A stretch of DNA of 64,000 nt from Thalassotalea nanhaiensis. GTDB lineage: Bacteria > Pseudomonadota > Gammaproteobacteria > Enterobacterales > Alteromonadaceae. Position 1 is the first letter of the stretch. Each line of letters begins with the position of its first letter. Below are positions 44,666 through 54,519 of the stretch, piece after piece. Position numbers and translations under genes: made by a program. The stretch covers positions 1,488,001 through 1,552,000 of the forward strand of contig NZ_CP134146.1 of the NCBI RefSeq assembly GCF_031583575.1, given 5' to 3'. The notes under the pieces are model-generated. The model searched no databases, was not told the origin of the DNA, and worked only from the letters and a program-made list of their open reading frames with translations.

Positions 44666-46987
44666 ATGTTTAATTCAACAAAAGTATCTCTAGCGTTAGT
44701 GCTGGCGGGGTTATCTTGTGTAACTAACGCAGCTACTCATGCTGAGAGTCATAATTCTGGTGCGTTTGATTTAGCTGTTGCCAATGAGCATAAGTTAATT
44801 GAAATGCTAAGAAAGTCCGGGAAAATATCTAAAGACGCTACGATAAATGATGCCGAAGCAGCATTGAGTGGTTTTTTAAAAGCACGCCAAGAGCAAGAAC
44901 GCGCGAAAGCGGGTGTTCAAGATTTCGACATTGCAAAAATGTTCAAGTCGAGTGGTGCAAATAAATTATCGCATTCATTAACCAATGGGCAGGGTAATAA
45001 ATTAGGTCAAGCAAAGAAAAATGCACCTGCACCTTTAATGTTAGAAAGTTATGACGGTGATGTTCGTACCGCAAAAGTATTAGCTTTATTAATTGAATTT
45101 CCAGATTTTCCGCATAATTCAATAATTCCTGAAAGTACCGGAATGTATTTTGAAGATTACACTGCAGATCATTATGCTGACATTTTATTTGGCTCCGATG
45201 GCTGGGTTGCTCCAAATGGTCATGTAGCCAACTCTATGAAAATGTATTATGAAGCTCAATCTGGCGGCAGCTACTCTGTTGAGGGCGAAGTTGCTGGTTG
45301 GTATATGGCTGAAAAAAATGCAGCTTTCTATGGTAACAATGAAGATGGGGATGCGCGCTCGCTAGTTCGAGAAGCATTGATGCATGCTGCCGCTGATCCA
45401 AGTGTAAATCTAGCCGATTACGACATTGAAGATCGCTACGATCTTGATGGAGATGGTAACTTTTGGGAGCCTGATGGATTAGTTGATCATGTCATGATCT
45501 TTCACTCAAGTGTTGGTGAGGAAGCTGGTGGTGGCCAATTAGGTGAGGATGCTATATGGGCTCATCGTTGGAATTTAGGTGGAGTGTTTACCCTAAGTGG
45601 CACTGAAGCTGCAGCGCCATACTGGGGTGGTATGATGGCGGCGTATGACTATACTATTCAGCCAGCAGACAGTGCTGTTGGTGTTGTAAGTCATGAGTAC
45701 GCACATGATTTAGGCTTACCAGATGAATATGATACTCAATATACCGGTAGAGGTGAGCCAGTATCTTCATGGTCAATTATGTCTAGCGGAAGCTGGGCTG
45801 GACGAATTGGTGGCACAGAGCCAACTGGCTTTAGTGCATGGGCTAAAGAGGCTTTACAGCAATCTATGGGCGGAAACTGGCTACACGGTGCAACTGTAGA
45901 GTTTGATCAAATAGACAGTCAAGGTCTGACTGGTTTACTTGATGAAGCTGTGAGTAAAGGTGCAAATAATGATGCGATAAGAATTAATTTACCGCAAAAA
46001 GAAACCGTTATTACGCAGCCAACTAGTGGTGAATATGCTTACTTCGGTGAGTCAGGAGATTCCTTATTCAATCGTATGGCGTTTACCGCTGATTTAACGT
46101 CGGCAACATCTGCTAATTTGACCTTTAAGGCCTGGTACGATATTGAAACTGATTGGGACTATGCTTATGTCTATGTTGTAAGTAGTGCTGGTGTCAGTTT
46201 TATGGCCGGTAATATTACAACGGATACAAACCCTAATGGGCAAAATAGAGGCAATGCAATAACGGGCAACTCTAATGGTTGGGTAGATGCAGAGTTTGAT
46301 TTATCCGCCTTTGCAGGTGAATCAGTGAGTGTTTATGTATTGTATGAAACTGATGCTTATGTTTCTAACCCTGGTATTTACATTGATGATATCAAAGTAA
46401 CGACCAATAATGGTGACTTGTTCAGCGCGAATGCCGATACAACTCCTGTAGATGAGCCAATGTATTTAATGGGCTTTAACCCTAATAATGGTGTTAATTA
46501 TTCAGATCATTATTACTTAGTTGAGTGGAGAACACACAATGGTATTGATGCTGGTTTAGCTCACATAAACGTTGCTGGCCAACTAATGAAATTTGAACCA
46601 GGTTTATTGATTTGGTATGTAGATAATGCTTTTGATAATAACTGGGTTGGTAATCACCCTGGTGATGGTTTCTTAGGTGTTGTTGATGCCGATAGACACA
46701 GCAATAAGTGGAACGATCAATCTATTGCATCTACTCGTTATCAAATACATGATGCAACTTTCTCGTTAACAAAAGATTCAAAGTTAACTATTGACTTGAA
46801 AGATAGTTATGGAATTTCATTAATTGATAACTTTACTCAACGAAACCCTGAATTTGATGACAGTACATCGTTTATTTCTGCAGATATTCCGGATGCAGGT
46901 AGAAATGTGCCGAACTATGGTTTGAAGATTAGAGTTATGTCGCAAAGTAAAGATGGTTCAGTTGGTAAAGTTTTAATTTACCGTTAA
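44666..46987 (+). CDS. M6-family secreted metalloprotease (immune inhibitor A type)
   Basis: A 773-residue secreted zinc protease. Signal peptide (LALVLAGLSCVTNA), propeptide of about 120 residues, then the M6 catalytic domain (from about 130) with the zinc site H343-E344-Y-A-H347 in HEYAHDLGLPDEYD and a Met-turn SWSIMSSGSW. A jelly-roll-like domain (about 445-600, WDYAYVYVVSS, GIYIDDIKV) and a C-terminal region with WYVDNAFDNNW follow. GGGAG is 6 nt before the ATG. Likely a nutritional or virulence protease degrading extracellular proteins. Confidence 0.93.
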   Translation: MFNSTKVSLALVLAGLSCVTNAATHAESHNSGAFDLAVANEHKLIEMLRKSGKISKDATINDAEAALSGFLKARQEQERAKAGVQDFDIAKMFKSSGANKLSHSLTNGQGNKLGQAKKNAPAPLMLESYDGDVRTAKVLALLIEFPDFPHNSIIPESTGMYFEDYTADHYADILFGSDGWVAPNGHVANSMKMYYEAQSGGSYSVEGEVAGWYMAEKNAAFYGNNEDGDARSLVREALMHAAADPSVNLADYDIEDRYDLDGDGNFWEPDGLVDHVMIFHSSVGEEAGGGQLGEDAIWAHRWNLGGVFTLSGTEAAAPYWGGMMAAYDYTIQPADSAVGVVSHEYAHDLGLPDEYDTQYTGRGEPVSSWSIMSSGSWAGRIGGTEPTGFSAWAKEALQQSMGGNWLHGATVEFDQIDSQGLTGLLDEAVSKGANNDAIRINLPQKETVITQPTSGEYAYFGESGDSLFNRMAFTADLTSATSANLTFKAWYDIETDWDYAYVYVVSSAGVSFMAGNITTDTNPNGQNRGNAITGNSNGWVDAEFDLSAFAGESVSVYVLYETDAYVSNPGIYIDDIKVTTNNGDLFSANADTTPVDEPMYLMGFNPNNGVNYSDHYYLVEWRTHNGIDAGLAHINVAGQLMKFEPGLLIWYVDNAFDNNWVGNHPGDGFLGVVDADRHSNKWNDQSIASTRYQIHDATFSLTKDSKLTIDLKDSYGISLIDNFTQRNPEFDDSTSFISADIPDAGRNVPNYGLKIRVMSQSKDGSVGKVLIYR

Positions 46988-47007
46988 TAATCTGATTTTG
47001 TATCTAT

Positions 47008-47038
47008 AAAAAAGCGCACTTGTTGCGCTTTTTTTTTG
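47008..47038 (+). terminator. Intrinsic terminator of the M6 protease gene
   Basis: AAAGCGCA pairs with TGCGCTTT around cttgt, followed by nine or more T residues, 20 bp after the stop codon. Confidence 0.93.
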
Positions 47039-47089
47039 CATATGGATATGCTTATCCTCCCGAACCACGGATGGGGAAAAGGGAGGGTT

Positions 47090-47281
47090 TACTTCAGGGA
47101 TGAAGGAATGCAAATCGCCATGGATGGCAATAGATTTGTAAGCTCAGGGATGAAGGAATGCAAATCGCCATGGGCCGCTTCTACGCATCCTTGCGTTCAC
47201 GGCATATACAACTTCCATGTTGAAAACGGCATCAAGTTTGTAACTTCAGGGATGAAGGAATGCAAATCGCAAAGGATAGAG
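47090..47281. repeat. Dispersed repeat, right copy
   Basis: Three internal repeats of gatgaaggaatgcaaatcgc (47099, 47153 and about 47251) and a stretch (47154-47255) closely matching 113-215. No gene is seen between 47039 and 47406; the open frame over this region is repeat sequence only. Confidence 0.8.
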
Positions 47282-47406
47282 TAAGAAGGGGGAATATGTG
47301 CTTAATCTAGGCTTAAAAATACAAGTGTTACTGAACAATACCGAACCCTTTGTAACCTCAACAGAAATTACCTATACTATTTTTACAACAAGAATAGGAT
47401 ATGGCC

Positions 47407-49044
47407 ATGACCTACCAAACGTCACTACATAAATTTTTAGCTAACAGTAAAACCTATCAAAACGAAGCTTTTTTGCACCAGCCAATTGATGGTGTATGGC
47501 ATACATTAACTTTTGCTGACGTTGAGCAGCAAGCAAGAACAATTGCTTCAGGATTGCTGAGCCAAGGGTTTGAACGAGGTGATCGCATTGGCATTTTTTC
47601 AAAAAACTGTGCTGAATGGTTTATTGTTGATTTAGCCATAATGATGGCTGGAATGGTCAGTGTGCCAATATATTCGACTGCGGGCGCTAAAACGATACGA
47701 TATGTAATTGAACATAGTGCAATGAAGGCAATGTTCATTGGTAAACTCGACTCATTTGACGCTATTGAACAGAGCTTGACGGATGAATTACTCACCATAT
47801 CTTTCCCTTATCCTACTACTGCTTGTAAAAGCAGTTGGCAAAACTGGTTAACTACTTATAAACCGCTGGAAGAGACACATTCACCATTGCCTGATGAGTG
47901 CATGTCAATTGTTTATACCTCTGGCACAACAGGTAACCCTAAAGGGGTTGTGATAAGTTATTTAAATATTGGCTCAGCGGCCAGTAGTACCTGTAAACTT
48001 GTTAATGCTTCTCGTAATGATAGGTTTATGTCTTATTTACCTCTTGCTCATATTACCGAACGCAGTATTGTTGAATGCGCTGCTTATGAATCTGCCATAC
48101 AAGTATATTTTGTTGAGTCGTTAGATACTTTTATTGATGACTTACAACACGCTTCACCAACATTTTTCTTATCAGTGCCTAGGCTGTGGGCAAAATTTCA
48201 AGCGCAAATTTTTATTAAAATGCCGGCCAAAAAACTCAAATTGCTACTTAGCTTGCCAATTATTGGTAAGCTTGTTGCGAAAAAAATTCGGTTGAAATTG
48301 GGCTTGTCTGCTACTCGTGTGTTTGCCAGTGGCTCAGCGCCTATCGCCAAGTCATTATTGGTTTGGTACCAAAAAATAGGGATTAATATCAGCGAAGGTT
48401 GGGGGATGACCGAAACGTCAGGTTTGTCTTGTGGTAACTTTCCTTTTACTTCCAGCCGACTTGGCACAATAGGTGTTCCGGTTGATTGCGTAAAAATGAA
48501 ACTGTCAGAGCAACAAGAGATTTTGATCAGCGGTGATGCAGTTTTTAAAGAATATTATCTAAACCCTGAAGCAACTGAAAAAGAATTTACCGATAATTGG
48601 TTTCACACGGGTGATAAAGGTGAAATCACTAATGACGGTGCTTATAAAATCGTTGGTCGTATTAAAGAGCAGTTTAAAACCTCAAAAGGTAAATATGTAG
48701 TACCGGTACCAATAGAAGGGATGTTGTGTCGTAATAGCGTCATCGAACAAGTGTGTGTTATGGGGCTTGGGCTTAAACAGCCAATTGCTTTAGTTGTTTT
48801 AGGTGAAGGAATAGACCGACACGATAATAGTATTCAACAAGGGCTTTTGGCTACATTAGAAGAAGTAAATAACGAGCTGGAGAGCCATCAGCGGCTAGAC
48901 TTTATTTACGTTTGTGCACACCCTTGGGATATTGAAAATGAGTTATTAACGCCAACGTTAAAGTTGAAGCGTAGTAGTATAGAGCAGTTTTATTCGGATA
49001 AATTACCGAGAACTAATGAAACTAAAGTAGTTGTTGAGCTATAA
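47407..49044 (+). CDS. AMP-dependent long-chain acyl-CoA synthetase
   Basis: A 545-residue ANL-superfamily ligase that activates a fatty acid with ATP and joins it to CoA. P-loop-like motif YTSGTTGNPKGVV, the A5 motif GWGMTETSGL, HTGDKGE and the final IVGRIKEQFKTSKGKYV with the catalytic lysine region are visible. ATG 47407 is preferred to 47401 because AGGA stands 7 nt before it. The domain pattern fits the FadD15/long-chain group of about 550-600 residues. It is monocistronic. Confidence 0.9.
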   Translation: MTYQTSLHKFLANSKTYQNEAFLHQPIDGVWHTLTFADVEQQARTIASGLLSQGFERGDRIGIFSKNCAEWFIVDLAIMMAGMVSVPIYSTAGAKTIRYVIEHSAMKAMFIGKLDSFDAIEQSLTDELLTISFPYPTTACKSSWQNWLTTYKPLEETHSPLPDECMSIVYTSGTTGNPKGVVISYLNIGSAASSTCKLVNASRNDRFMSYLPLAHITERSIVECAAYESAIQVYFVESLDTFIDDLQHASPTFFLSVPRLWAKFQAQIFIKMPAKKLKLLLSLPIIGKLVAKKIRLKLGLSATRVFASGSAPIAKSLLVWYQKIGINISEGWGMTETSGLSCGNFPFTSSRLGTIGVPVDCVKMKLSEQQEILISGDAVFKEYYLNPEATEKEFTDNWFHTGDKGEITNDGAYKIVGRIKEQFKTSKGKYVVPVPIEGMLCRNSVIEQVCVMGLGLKQPIALVVLGEGIDRHDNSIQQGLLATLEEVNNELESHQRLDFIYVCAHPWDIENELLTPTLKLKRSSIEQFYSDKLPRTNETKVVVEL

Positions 49045-49072
49045 AAATACTACTAATAAATTTGGCATAAAA

Positions 49073-49102
49073 AAACCTGATAGTAGACTAACTATCAGGT
49101 TT
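49073..49102. terminator. Bidirectional terminator between acyl-CoA ligase and ychF
   Basis: AAACCTGATAGT (49073-49084) and ACTATCAGGTTT (49091-49102) form a perfect 12-bp stem with loop agacta. T-runs exist on both strands (tttgtttttt to the right; seven T on the minus strand), so it serves both convergent genes. Confidence 0.95.
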
Positions 49103-49127
49103 GTTTTTTCAAAAGTATTATAAGCTT

Positions 49128-50219
49128 CTATACGTTAAATCTGAAGTGAACAACGTCACCATCTTTAACTTTGTATTCTTTACCTTCTAAACGCCATTTA
49201 CCGGCTTCTTTAGCGCCTGATTCACCGTTATTGGTAATGTAATCGTCATAACCAATTACTTCTGCTCGGATAAAGCCTTTTTCAAAATCGGTGTGAATAA
49301 CACCGGCAGCTTGTGGCGCAGTAGCATCCACTTTAACTGTCCAGGCACGAACTTCTTTAACACCAGCAGTAAAATAGGTTTGCAGGTGCAATAGGCTGTA
49401 ACCTGAGTTAATTACGCGGTTTAATCCTGGCTCAGTTAAGCCTAAATCTTCCATAAACTCAACGCGCTCGTCTTCGTCCATTTCAGACAATTCGCTTTCA
49501 ATTTCAGCACAAACGGCAACCACTACAGCACCTTCTTTTTCTGCAATGTCACGAACTTGATCTAAATATGGGTTATCTTCAAAGCCATCATCATTTACGT
49601 TAGCAATATACATGGTTGGTTTTGACGTTAAAAAATTAAAATAAGCAACGGCTGCACTTTCTTCTTTAGTTAACTCTAAAGAGCGGATCATTTCACCTTC
49701 TTCAACGTGCTTAAGTATTTTTTCTAATACTGACACTTCAAATTTTGCGTCTTTATCACCACCTTTAGCACGCTTGCTTTGACGGTGAATAGCACGCTCA
49801 GCGGTATCCATATCAGCAAGTGCTAATTCAGTATTAATAACATCGATATCGTCTTGTGGGTTTACATCACCAGCAACGTGAACAATGTTTTCATTGTCGA
49901 AACAACGAACAACGTGTCCAATAGCGTCAGTTTCACGGATGTTTGCCAAAAACTTGTTGCCTAAACCTTCACCTTTAGATGCACCAGCTACAAGACCTGC
50001 AATATCAACAAACTCCATAGTTGTTGGTAGTACACGTTCAGGTTTAACAATATCGGCTAACTTGTCTAAGCGAGGATCTGGCACAGGTACTACACCGGTG
50101 TTTGGCTCAATTGTACAAAACGGAAAGTTAGCGGCTTCAATACCGGCTTTCGTTAATGCGTTAAATAAAGTAGATTTACCAACGTTTGGTAAACCAACAA
50201 TGCCACATTTAAATCCCAT
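49128..50219 (-). CDS. ychF: Ribosome-binding ATPase YchF
   Basis: A 363-residue OBG-family protein that prefers ATP. G1 motif [15 protein letters not shown]3 [14 protein letters not shown], and the family's altered G4 region; C-terminal TGS domain with [13 protein letters not shown] and GFIRAEVI. Length equals the E. coli protein. It binds ribosomes and affects stress responses. It follows pth by 17 bp, the usual gammaproteobacterial order rplY-pth-ychF. Confidence 0.98.
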   Translation of the reverse strand: MGFKCGIVGLPNVGKSTLFNALTKAGIEAANFPFCTIEPNTGVVPVPDPRLDKLADIVKPERVLPTTMEFVDIAGLVAGASKGEGLGNKFLANIRETDAIGHVVRCFDNENIVHVAGDVNPQDDIDVINTELALADMDTAERAIHRQSKRAKGGDKDAKFEVSVLEKILKHVEEGEMIRSLELTKEESAAVAYFNFLTSKPTMYIANVNDDGFEDNPYLDQVRDIAEKEGAVVVAVCAEIESELSEMDEDERVEFMEDLGLTEPGLNRVINSGYSLLHLQTYFTAGVKEVRAWTVKVDATAPQAAGVIHTDFEKGFIRAEVIGYDDYITNNGESGAKEAGKWRLEGKEYKVKDGDVVHFRFNV

Positions 50220-50236
50220 GATAATTTCCTGTGCGT

Positions 50237-50827
50237 TTAGCTTGCTTTAAAAGTATGTAATCTATTTTGAGCTTTTTTGAGACCGTCTTTTTCCCAGATC
50301 TCAAAACAACGAGCACCTTCGTCGATGCTTTGCTCTAACAATGTTTGTTCATTTGCCGGGGCTTTACCCAACACATAACCGGTTACCCGGTCTCTATGCC
50401 CAGGATGACCAATGCCAATCCTAAGCCTGTAAAAATCTTTGTTATTTGCCATGCAAGAGATAATATCTCTTAAGCCATTATGGCCGCCATGACCACCGCC
50501 TTGTTTTATTTTACAAACACCTGGGTCTAAGTCTAGCTCGTCGTGAGCAACTAAGATGTTTTCTACCGGTATACGGAAAAAGTTCGCTAAAGGAGCAACT
50601 GCTTTGCCACTGCGATTCATAAAGGTAGTAGGGATCAGTAAATGGACAATTTCAGAGCCAATAAGGCCTTTGCCATATAAACCGTTGTATTTTTTATCGG
50701 GCGATAAGGATATGTTGTATTGTCTTGCTAGTTCTTCTACGAACCAGACACCAGCATTATGCCGGGTTTTGGTATATTCGGGGCCTGGATTACCCAGGCC
50801 CACAACCAACTGAATATTAGTCGTCAA
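50237..50827 (-). CDS. pth: Peptidyl-tRNA hydrolase
   Basis: A 196-residue enzyme that frees tRNA from prematurely released peptidyl-tRNA. [18 protein letters not shown] carries the catalytic histidine H and neighbouring asparagine; TFMNRSG and VAHDELDL with [12 protein letters not shown] follow. TTG at 50827 is the start, with GAGGA 6 nt before it. It lies 16 bp after rplY. Confidence 0.98.
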   Translation of the reverse strand: MTTNIQLVVGLGNPGPEYTKTRHNAGVWFVEELARQYNISLSPDKKYNGLYGKGLIGSEIVHLLIPTTFMNRSGKAVAPLANFFRIPVENILVAHDELDLDPGVCKIKQGGGHGGHNGLRDIISCMANNKDFYRLRIGIGHPGHRDRVTGYVLGKAPANEQTLLEQSIDEGARCFEIWEKDGLKKAQNRLHTFKAS

Positions 50828-50843
50828 GGAAAGTCCTCAGCGA

Positions 50844-51479
50844 TTATTCTTCAGGTGCTACTTCTGCATCACCTTCAGCAGCTTCTTCTTCATCATCTGA
50901 AGTTTTAGCAGCTTTTGGAACGCTAGCTGATACAACAGCTGAATCGTGATCTTCACCTTTAGCTAACTCAACTGAAGTTACGCCTTTAGGAAGAGCGATA
51001 TCAGATAAGTGTAATGGGTGACCAACTTCTAAGTTTGCAACATCTACTTCGATGAACTCAGGTAAGTTCTTCGGTAAACATGCAACTTCGATTTCATTCA
51101 AGTTATGAACAACGATGTTACCAGCTTTAGTTACTTCTTCTTCGTTAATGAAGTGAATTGGAACTGAAGTGTGTAACTCAGTTTTAGCATCAACACGTAA
51201 GAAGTCTAAGTGCATTACTTGTTCTTTGTACGGGTGACGTTGCATATCTTTGATTACAACTTTAACTTTCTTTTTGCCGATGTTTAACGTAAGAATGTGA
51301 GAGTAAAACCCTTCTTCTTGTTGTGCACGCCAAAGTTTGTTGTGAGCTAAAGTAATAGATACTGGTTCTTGACCCGTACCGTAAACGATTGCTGGAACTT
51401 TATTCGCGTGACGTAGGCGGCGGCTCGCACCTTTCCCCAAATCTGTGCGAACTTCCGCATCTAATGTATATAAATCCAT
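50844..51479 (-). CDS. rplY: 50S ribosomal protein L25 (long CTC type)
   Basis: A 211-residue L25: the N-terminal 5S rRNA-binding domain ([20 protein letters not shown]) plus the C-terminal TL5/CTC domain ([19 protein letters not shown]) and an acidic tail ([17 protein letters not shown]). E. coli has only the first domain. It is first in the rplY-pth-ychF unit, with its own leader of at least 80 nt containing two inverted repeats. Confidence 0.98.
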   Translation of the reverse strand: MDLYTLDAEVRTDLGKGASRRLRHANKVPAIVYGTGQEPVSITLAHNKLWRAQQEEGFYSHILTLNIGKKKVKVVIKDMQRHPYKEQVMHLDFLRVDAKTELHTSVPIHFINEEEVTKAGNIVVHNLNEIEVACLPKNLPEFIEVDVANLEVGHPLHLSDIALPKGVTSVELAKGEDHDSAVVSASVPKAAKTSDDEEEAAEGDAEVAPEE

Positions 51480-51510
51480 AATGATTTCTCTATATTAATA
51501 GTAAAATTGT

Positions 51511-51556
51511 AATTATTCTTTGCGACCAAGAATAATTGTTAATGCCCAATTTGGGC
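51511..51556 (-). promoter_or_regulatory. Structured rplY leader
   Basis: A perfect 10-bp stem, AATTATTCTT (51511-51520) with AAGAATAATT (51528-51537) and a 7-nt loop, lies 32 nt before the rplY start. Next to it is the palindrome GCCCAA-t-TTGGGC (51544-51556). E. coli rplY is known to be autoregulated through its leader; a similar role here is inference. Confidence 0.45.
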
Positions 51557-51646
51557 TTCCTTTGCATTAGCGTTACACAAGAATTAACTTGCACTGAGCT
51601 AAAAAAGGCGGCGAATGATAACATTTTTAAGGCTGTTAACAAACAA

Positions 51647-51670
51647 AAAGTGCGCTAAAAAGCGCACTTT
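51647..51670 (-). terminator. Intrinsic terminator of prs
   Basis: AAAGTGCGCT (51647-51656) and AGCGCACTTT (51661-51670), loop aaaa; on the minus strand the stem runs into TTTTTGTTTG. It separates prs from rplY. Confidence 0.92.
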
Positions 51671-51719
51671 ATTGAAATTTTTTGTAAAGTAAGAGTTATA
51701 TTAACTTTTACTTTAGCAA

Positions 51720-52667
51720 TTATGCTTCAAACATTGCCGAAATAGACTCTTCGTTGCTCACGCGACGAATGGCTTCAGACAACATACCTGATAGGCTTAA
51801 TTGACTAACATTTGGTAATGCTTTCATTTCAGGAGTTAATGGAATTGAATCGGTTACGATCATTTCATCAATTACTGAGTTTTTAATGTTTTCAACGGCA
51901 CCGCCAGATAAAACCGGGTGAGTAGCATAAGCAAACACTCGACGAGCACCGTGCTCTTTAAGAGCTGCAGCTGCTTTACATAATGTACCGCCGGTATCAA
52001 TCATGTCATCAACAATAATACAGTCACGACCTTCAACATCACCAATAATATGCATTACTTGTGAAACGTTAGCTTTCGGGCGACGTTTATCAATGATAGC
52101 TAAATCAGTGTCATCTAATAGTTTTGCTACTGCGCGAGCACGCACAACACCACCAATATCAGGAGATACTACAACCGGGTTTTCCAGTTTTTTCTCTAAC
52201 ATATCTTCAAGTAAAATTGGCGTACCGAACACGTTGTCTACTGGTACGTCGAAGAAACCTTGGATTTGTTCGGCGTGTAAATCAACGGTAAGAACACGGT
52301 CTACACCAACACTTGATAAGAAGTCAGCAACAACCTTTGCTGTAATTGGCACACGAGCACTTCGTACACGACGATCTTGGCGAGCGTAACCAAAGTATGG
52401 CATAACGGCAGTAATACGACCGGCCGAAGCACGACGTAAAGCATCAACCATTACGATAAGTTCCATAAGGTTGTTATTAGTAGGGGCACAAGTAGATTGG
52501 ATTATAAAAACATCCGCACCACGAACGTTTTCAGTAATTTCAACGCTGATTTCACCATCACTAAAACTGCCAACTTTTGCATCACCTAAAGTAATATATA
52601 GGCGGTCTGCAATTTTTTTAGCCAGTTCAGGGGTGGCGTTACCCGCAAAAATTTTCATGTCAGGCAC
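51720..52667 (-). CDS. prs: Ribose-phosphate pyrophosphokinase
   Basis: A 315-residue enzyme making PRPP from ribose 5-phosphate and ATP, exactly the E. coli length when GTG 52667 is taken as start. That GTG has GAGGA about 7 nt upstream and gives [10 protein letters not shown]; an ATG 12 codons earlier (52703) is rejected. Family signature regions: [38 protein letters not shown] and the PRPP loop [11 protein letters not shown]. Confidence 0.98.
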   Translation of the reverse strand: MPDMKIFAGNATPELAKKIADRLYITLGDAKVGSFSDGEISVEITENVRGADVFIIQSTCAPTNNNLMELIVMVDALRRASAGRITAVMPYFGYARQDRRVRSARVPITAKVVADFLSSVGVDRVLTVDLHAEQIQGFFDVPVDNVFGTPILLEDMLEKKLENPVVVSPDIGGVVRARAVAKLLDDTDLAIIDKRRPKANVSQVMHIIGDVEGRDCIIVDDMIDTGGTLCKAAAALKEHGARRVFAYATHPVLSGGAVENIKNSVIDEMIVTDSIPLTPEMKALPNVSQLSLSGMLSEAIRRVSNEESISAMFEA

Positions 52668-52838
52668 TGTCAGTTCCTCAGAAACTTCGACATCATTAAA
52701 CATAATACACTAAACCTTAATAACTATTGTTATTACAATAAATCCAATGCGTGTGGGCTAACTTAATGTTAGCAGAAGCTAAATCATACTAAGTACTTTT
52801 TAGCAGGAGTTATTTAAGTTTAACTCCAAATCATCACG

Positions 52839-53684
52839 TTATAATTTTAGCTCGGCTAAAATAGGTGAATGATTCAAACCTTTAGCAACAAATGATTTAA
52901 CACCATTTGGTAGCTTTGATTGTACTTGCACCGCTGATTCTTTATCGTTAAACGATGAAAAAATACAGGCGCCGGTGCCAGTTAATCTTGATGGCGCGTA
53001 TTCTAACAACCAAGACATCAACTTGGCAACCTCAGGGTAGCGTTTTATAACCAACTTTTCGCAATCGTTATGACAACTATCCATATCAACATTATTAATG
53101 TCAATTTTTGCTGTATTTCTCGGTAATTCTTCAGCACCAAATATCTCAGCTGTCGATATTGAACAGTTAGGGATAGTTACTAAAAACCAAGGCATATCAA
53201 CATCTATAGGGGTAAGGTGTTCACCTATACCTTCAGCAAAGGCTGTGAATCCACGTACAAACACAGGTACATCAGCACCTAGACTTATTCCTAACTCGGC
53301 AAGTTGATCCGTTGTAAAATTAAGTTTCCAAAGTTTATTCAATGCAAGCAAAGTCGTTGCAGCATTAGAAGAGCCACCACCTAATCCTCCGCCCATAGGT
53401 AATTGTTTTTGCAGCTTAATTTCAACGCCAAATGAACAGTTCGCCTTGTTTTGTAAAAGTTTAGCGGCTTTAACAATTAAATTGCTGCTATTACTTACAC
53501 CGGCGATAGGGGTTAATAAATTTATTGTGCCACTGTTATTAACTTTAAATTCTAGTGTGTCACCAAAATCAAGAAATTGGAAAACAGTTTGTAGTTCATG
53601 ATAACCATTATCGCGCTGGCCGGTTATATGTAGAAATCGATTGATTTTTGCGACTGAAGAAAACCGTTGAAAAGAGTCGTTCAC
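52839..53684 (-). CDS. ispE: 4-diphosphocytidyl-2-C-methyl-D-erythritol kinase
   Basis: A 281-residue GHMP kinase of the MEP isoprenoid pathway. The glycine-rich ATP loop is PMGGGLGGGSSNAAT; the N-terminal KINRFLHITGQRDNGYHEL and C-terminal LTGTGACIFSSF fit the family. It starts with GTG, whose first base is also the last base of the lolB stop codon (TAGTG), so the two are coupled. Confidence 0.97.
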   Translation of the reverse strand: MNDSFQRFSSVAKINRFLHITGQRDNGYHELQTVFQFLDFGDTLEFKVNNSGTINLLTPIAGVSNSSNLIVKAAKLLQNKANCSFGVEIKLQKQLPMGGGLGGGSSNAATTLLALNKLWKLNFTTDQLAELGISLGADVPVFVRGFTAFAEGIGEHLTPIDVDMPWFLVTIPNCSISTAEIFGAEELPRNTAKIDINNVDMDSCHNDCEKLVIKRYPEVAKLMSWLLEYAPSRLTGTGACIFSSFNDKESAVQVQSKLPNGVKSFVAKGLNHSPILAELKL

Positions 53685-54316
53685 TAATTAAGTTCCCAAG
53701 TATGTATAGCCATCTTTATAACTAATTGTTGATGTTTGATTGTTAATTGATTTGCCAGTCGTAAATTATTAACTAACTGATAGTTTTTATAGTGTAACTG
53801 CCAATATGTATTATTTACCCAAGCATTTAACGTTTCAGGTAAATTTGTTGTTTTTGAATAGGTTATTTGATCTTCGTGTTGTGCTTTTAACCCTTTTATC
53901 CAATAGACCAACGCATTTACTGGTAAACGCACTCCTGCAACCTGGTTTAATAAGTCTTCTAAATTATCATCCTGGTATGTTTTGCCATTGGCTTTTAATA
54001 TATGGATGTTGTCTTCTGAACTTAACGACAATACATTTACACCTAAAAAGGTGGTGAGCTTTAAATTGGTAGTGTGTTGGGTTTGCCGCCAGTATAAATT
54101 AGCGCTTTGCTTGCTATCGCCTTCAATAAAGGCAATTTTACCTTTAATTGTCCAATTATTAAGTTGGCTTAATTGTTCGGCACGCTGACTTTTGTTTTGA
54201 AACAATTCTTGATCTGTTGCAACTTTTGTTGTGCTACAAGCTGTTAACATTGTCACTAAGATAAAAATAAAAGCATTCAATGTTGTATTCGAATTTTTTT
54301 TGCTGTGTTTTAACAT
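53684..54316 (-). CDS. lolB: Outer-membrane lipoprotein receptor LolB
   Basis: A 210-residue lipoprotein that takes lipoproteins from LolA and inserts them in the outer membrane. ATG 54316 gives a signal peptide ending in the lipobox MLTAC (Cys 27); the open frame continues to a TTG at 54370, which would spoil the signal. NWTIKGKIAF and SANLYWRQ fit the family. Order lolB-ispE-prs is conserved in gammaproteobacteria. Confidence 0.93.
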   Translation of the reverse strand: MLKHSKKNSNTTLNAFIFILVTMLTACSTTKVATDQELFQNKSQRAEQLSQLNNWTIKGKIAFIEGDSKQSANLYWRQTQHTTNLKLTTFLGVNVLSLSSEDNIHILKANGKTYQDDNLEDLLNQVAGVRLPVNALVYWIKGLKAQHEDQITYSKTTNLPETLNAWVNNTYWQLHYKNYQLVNNLRLANQLTIKHQQLVIKMAIHTWELN

Positions 54317-54519
54317 TATTTTGATAAAAACCTTTATTTTTTTGTTGTTATCTTGTGACGCATCTTTCAATCAGCGTGGTTATTTCGTAAAATTAGCGTC
54401 ACCATGATAAAATCTTTTAGCTTAATTAGCTAATGTTAGTTATTTCATCGGTTGTATATCTGAGTTTAAAAAGAAACTTAAGATTGTTTTTTATATTTAC
54501 AGGTTATTTATATTTTAAT

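Noticed and set aside
47036-47284. An 82-residue open frame
   Set aside because: It consists of the dispersed repeat, right after a terminator, and repeats the same short peptide.
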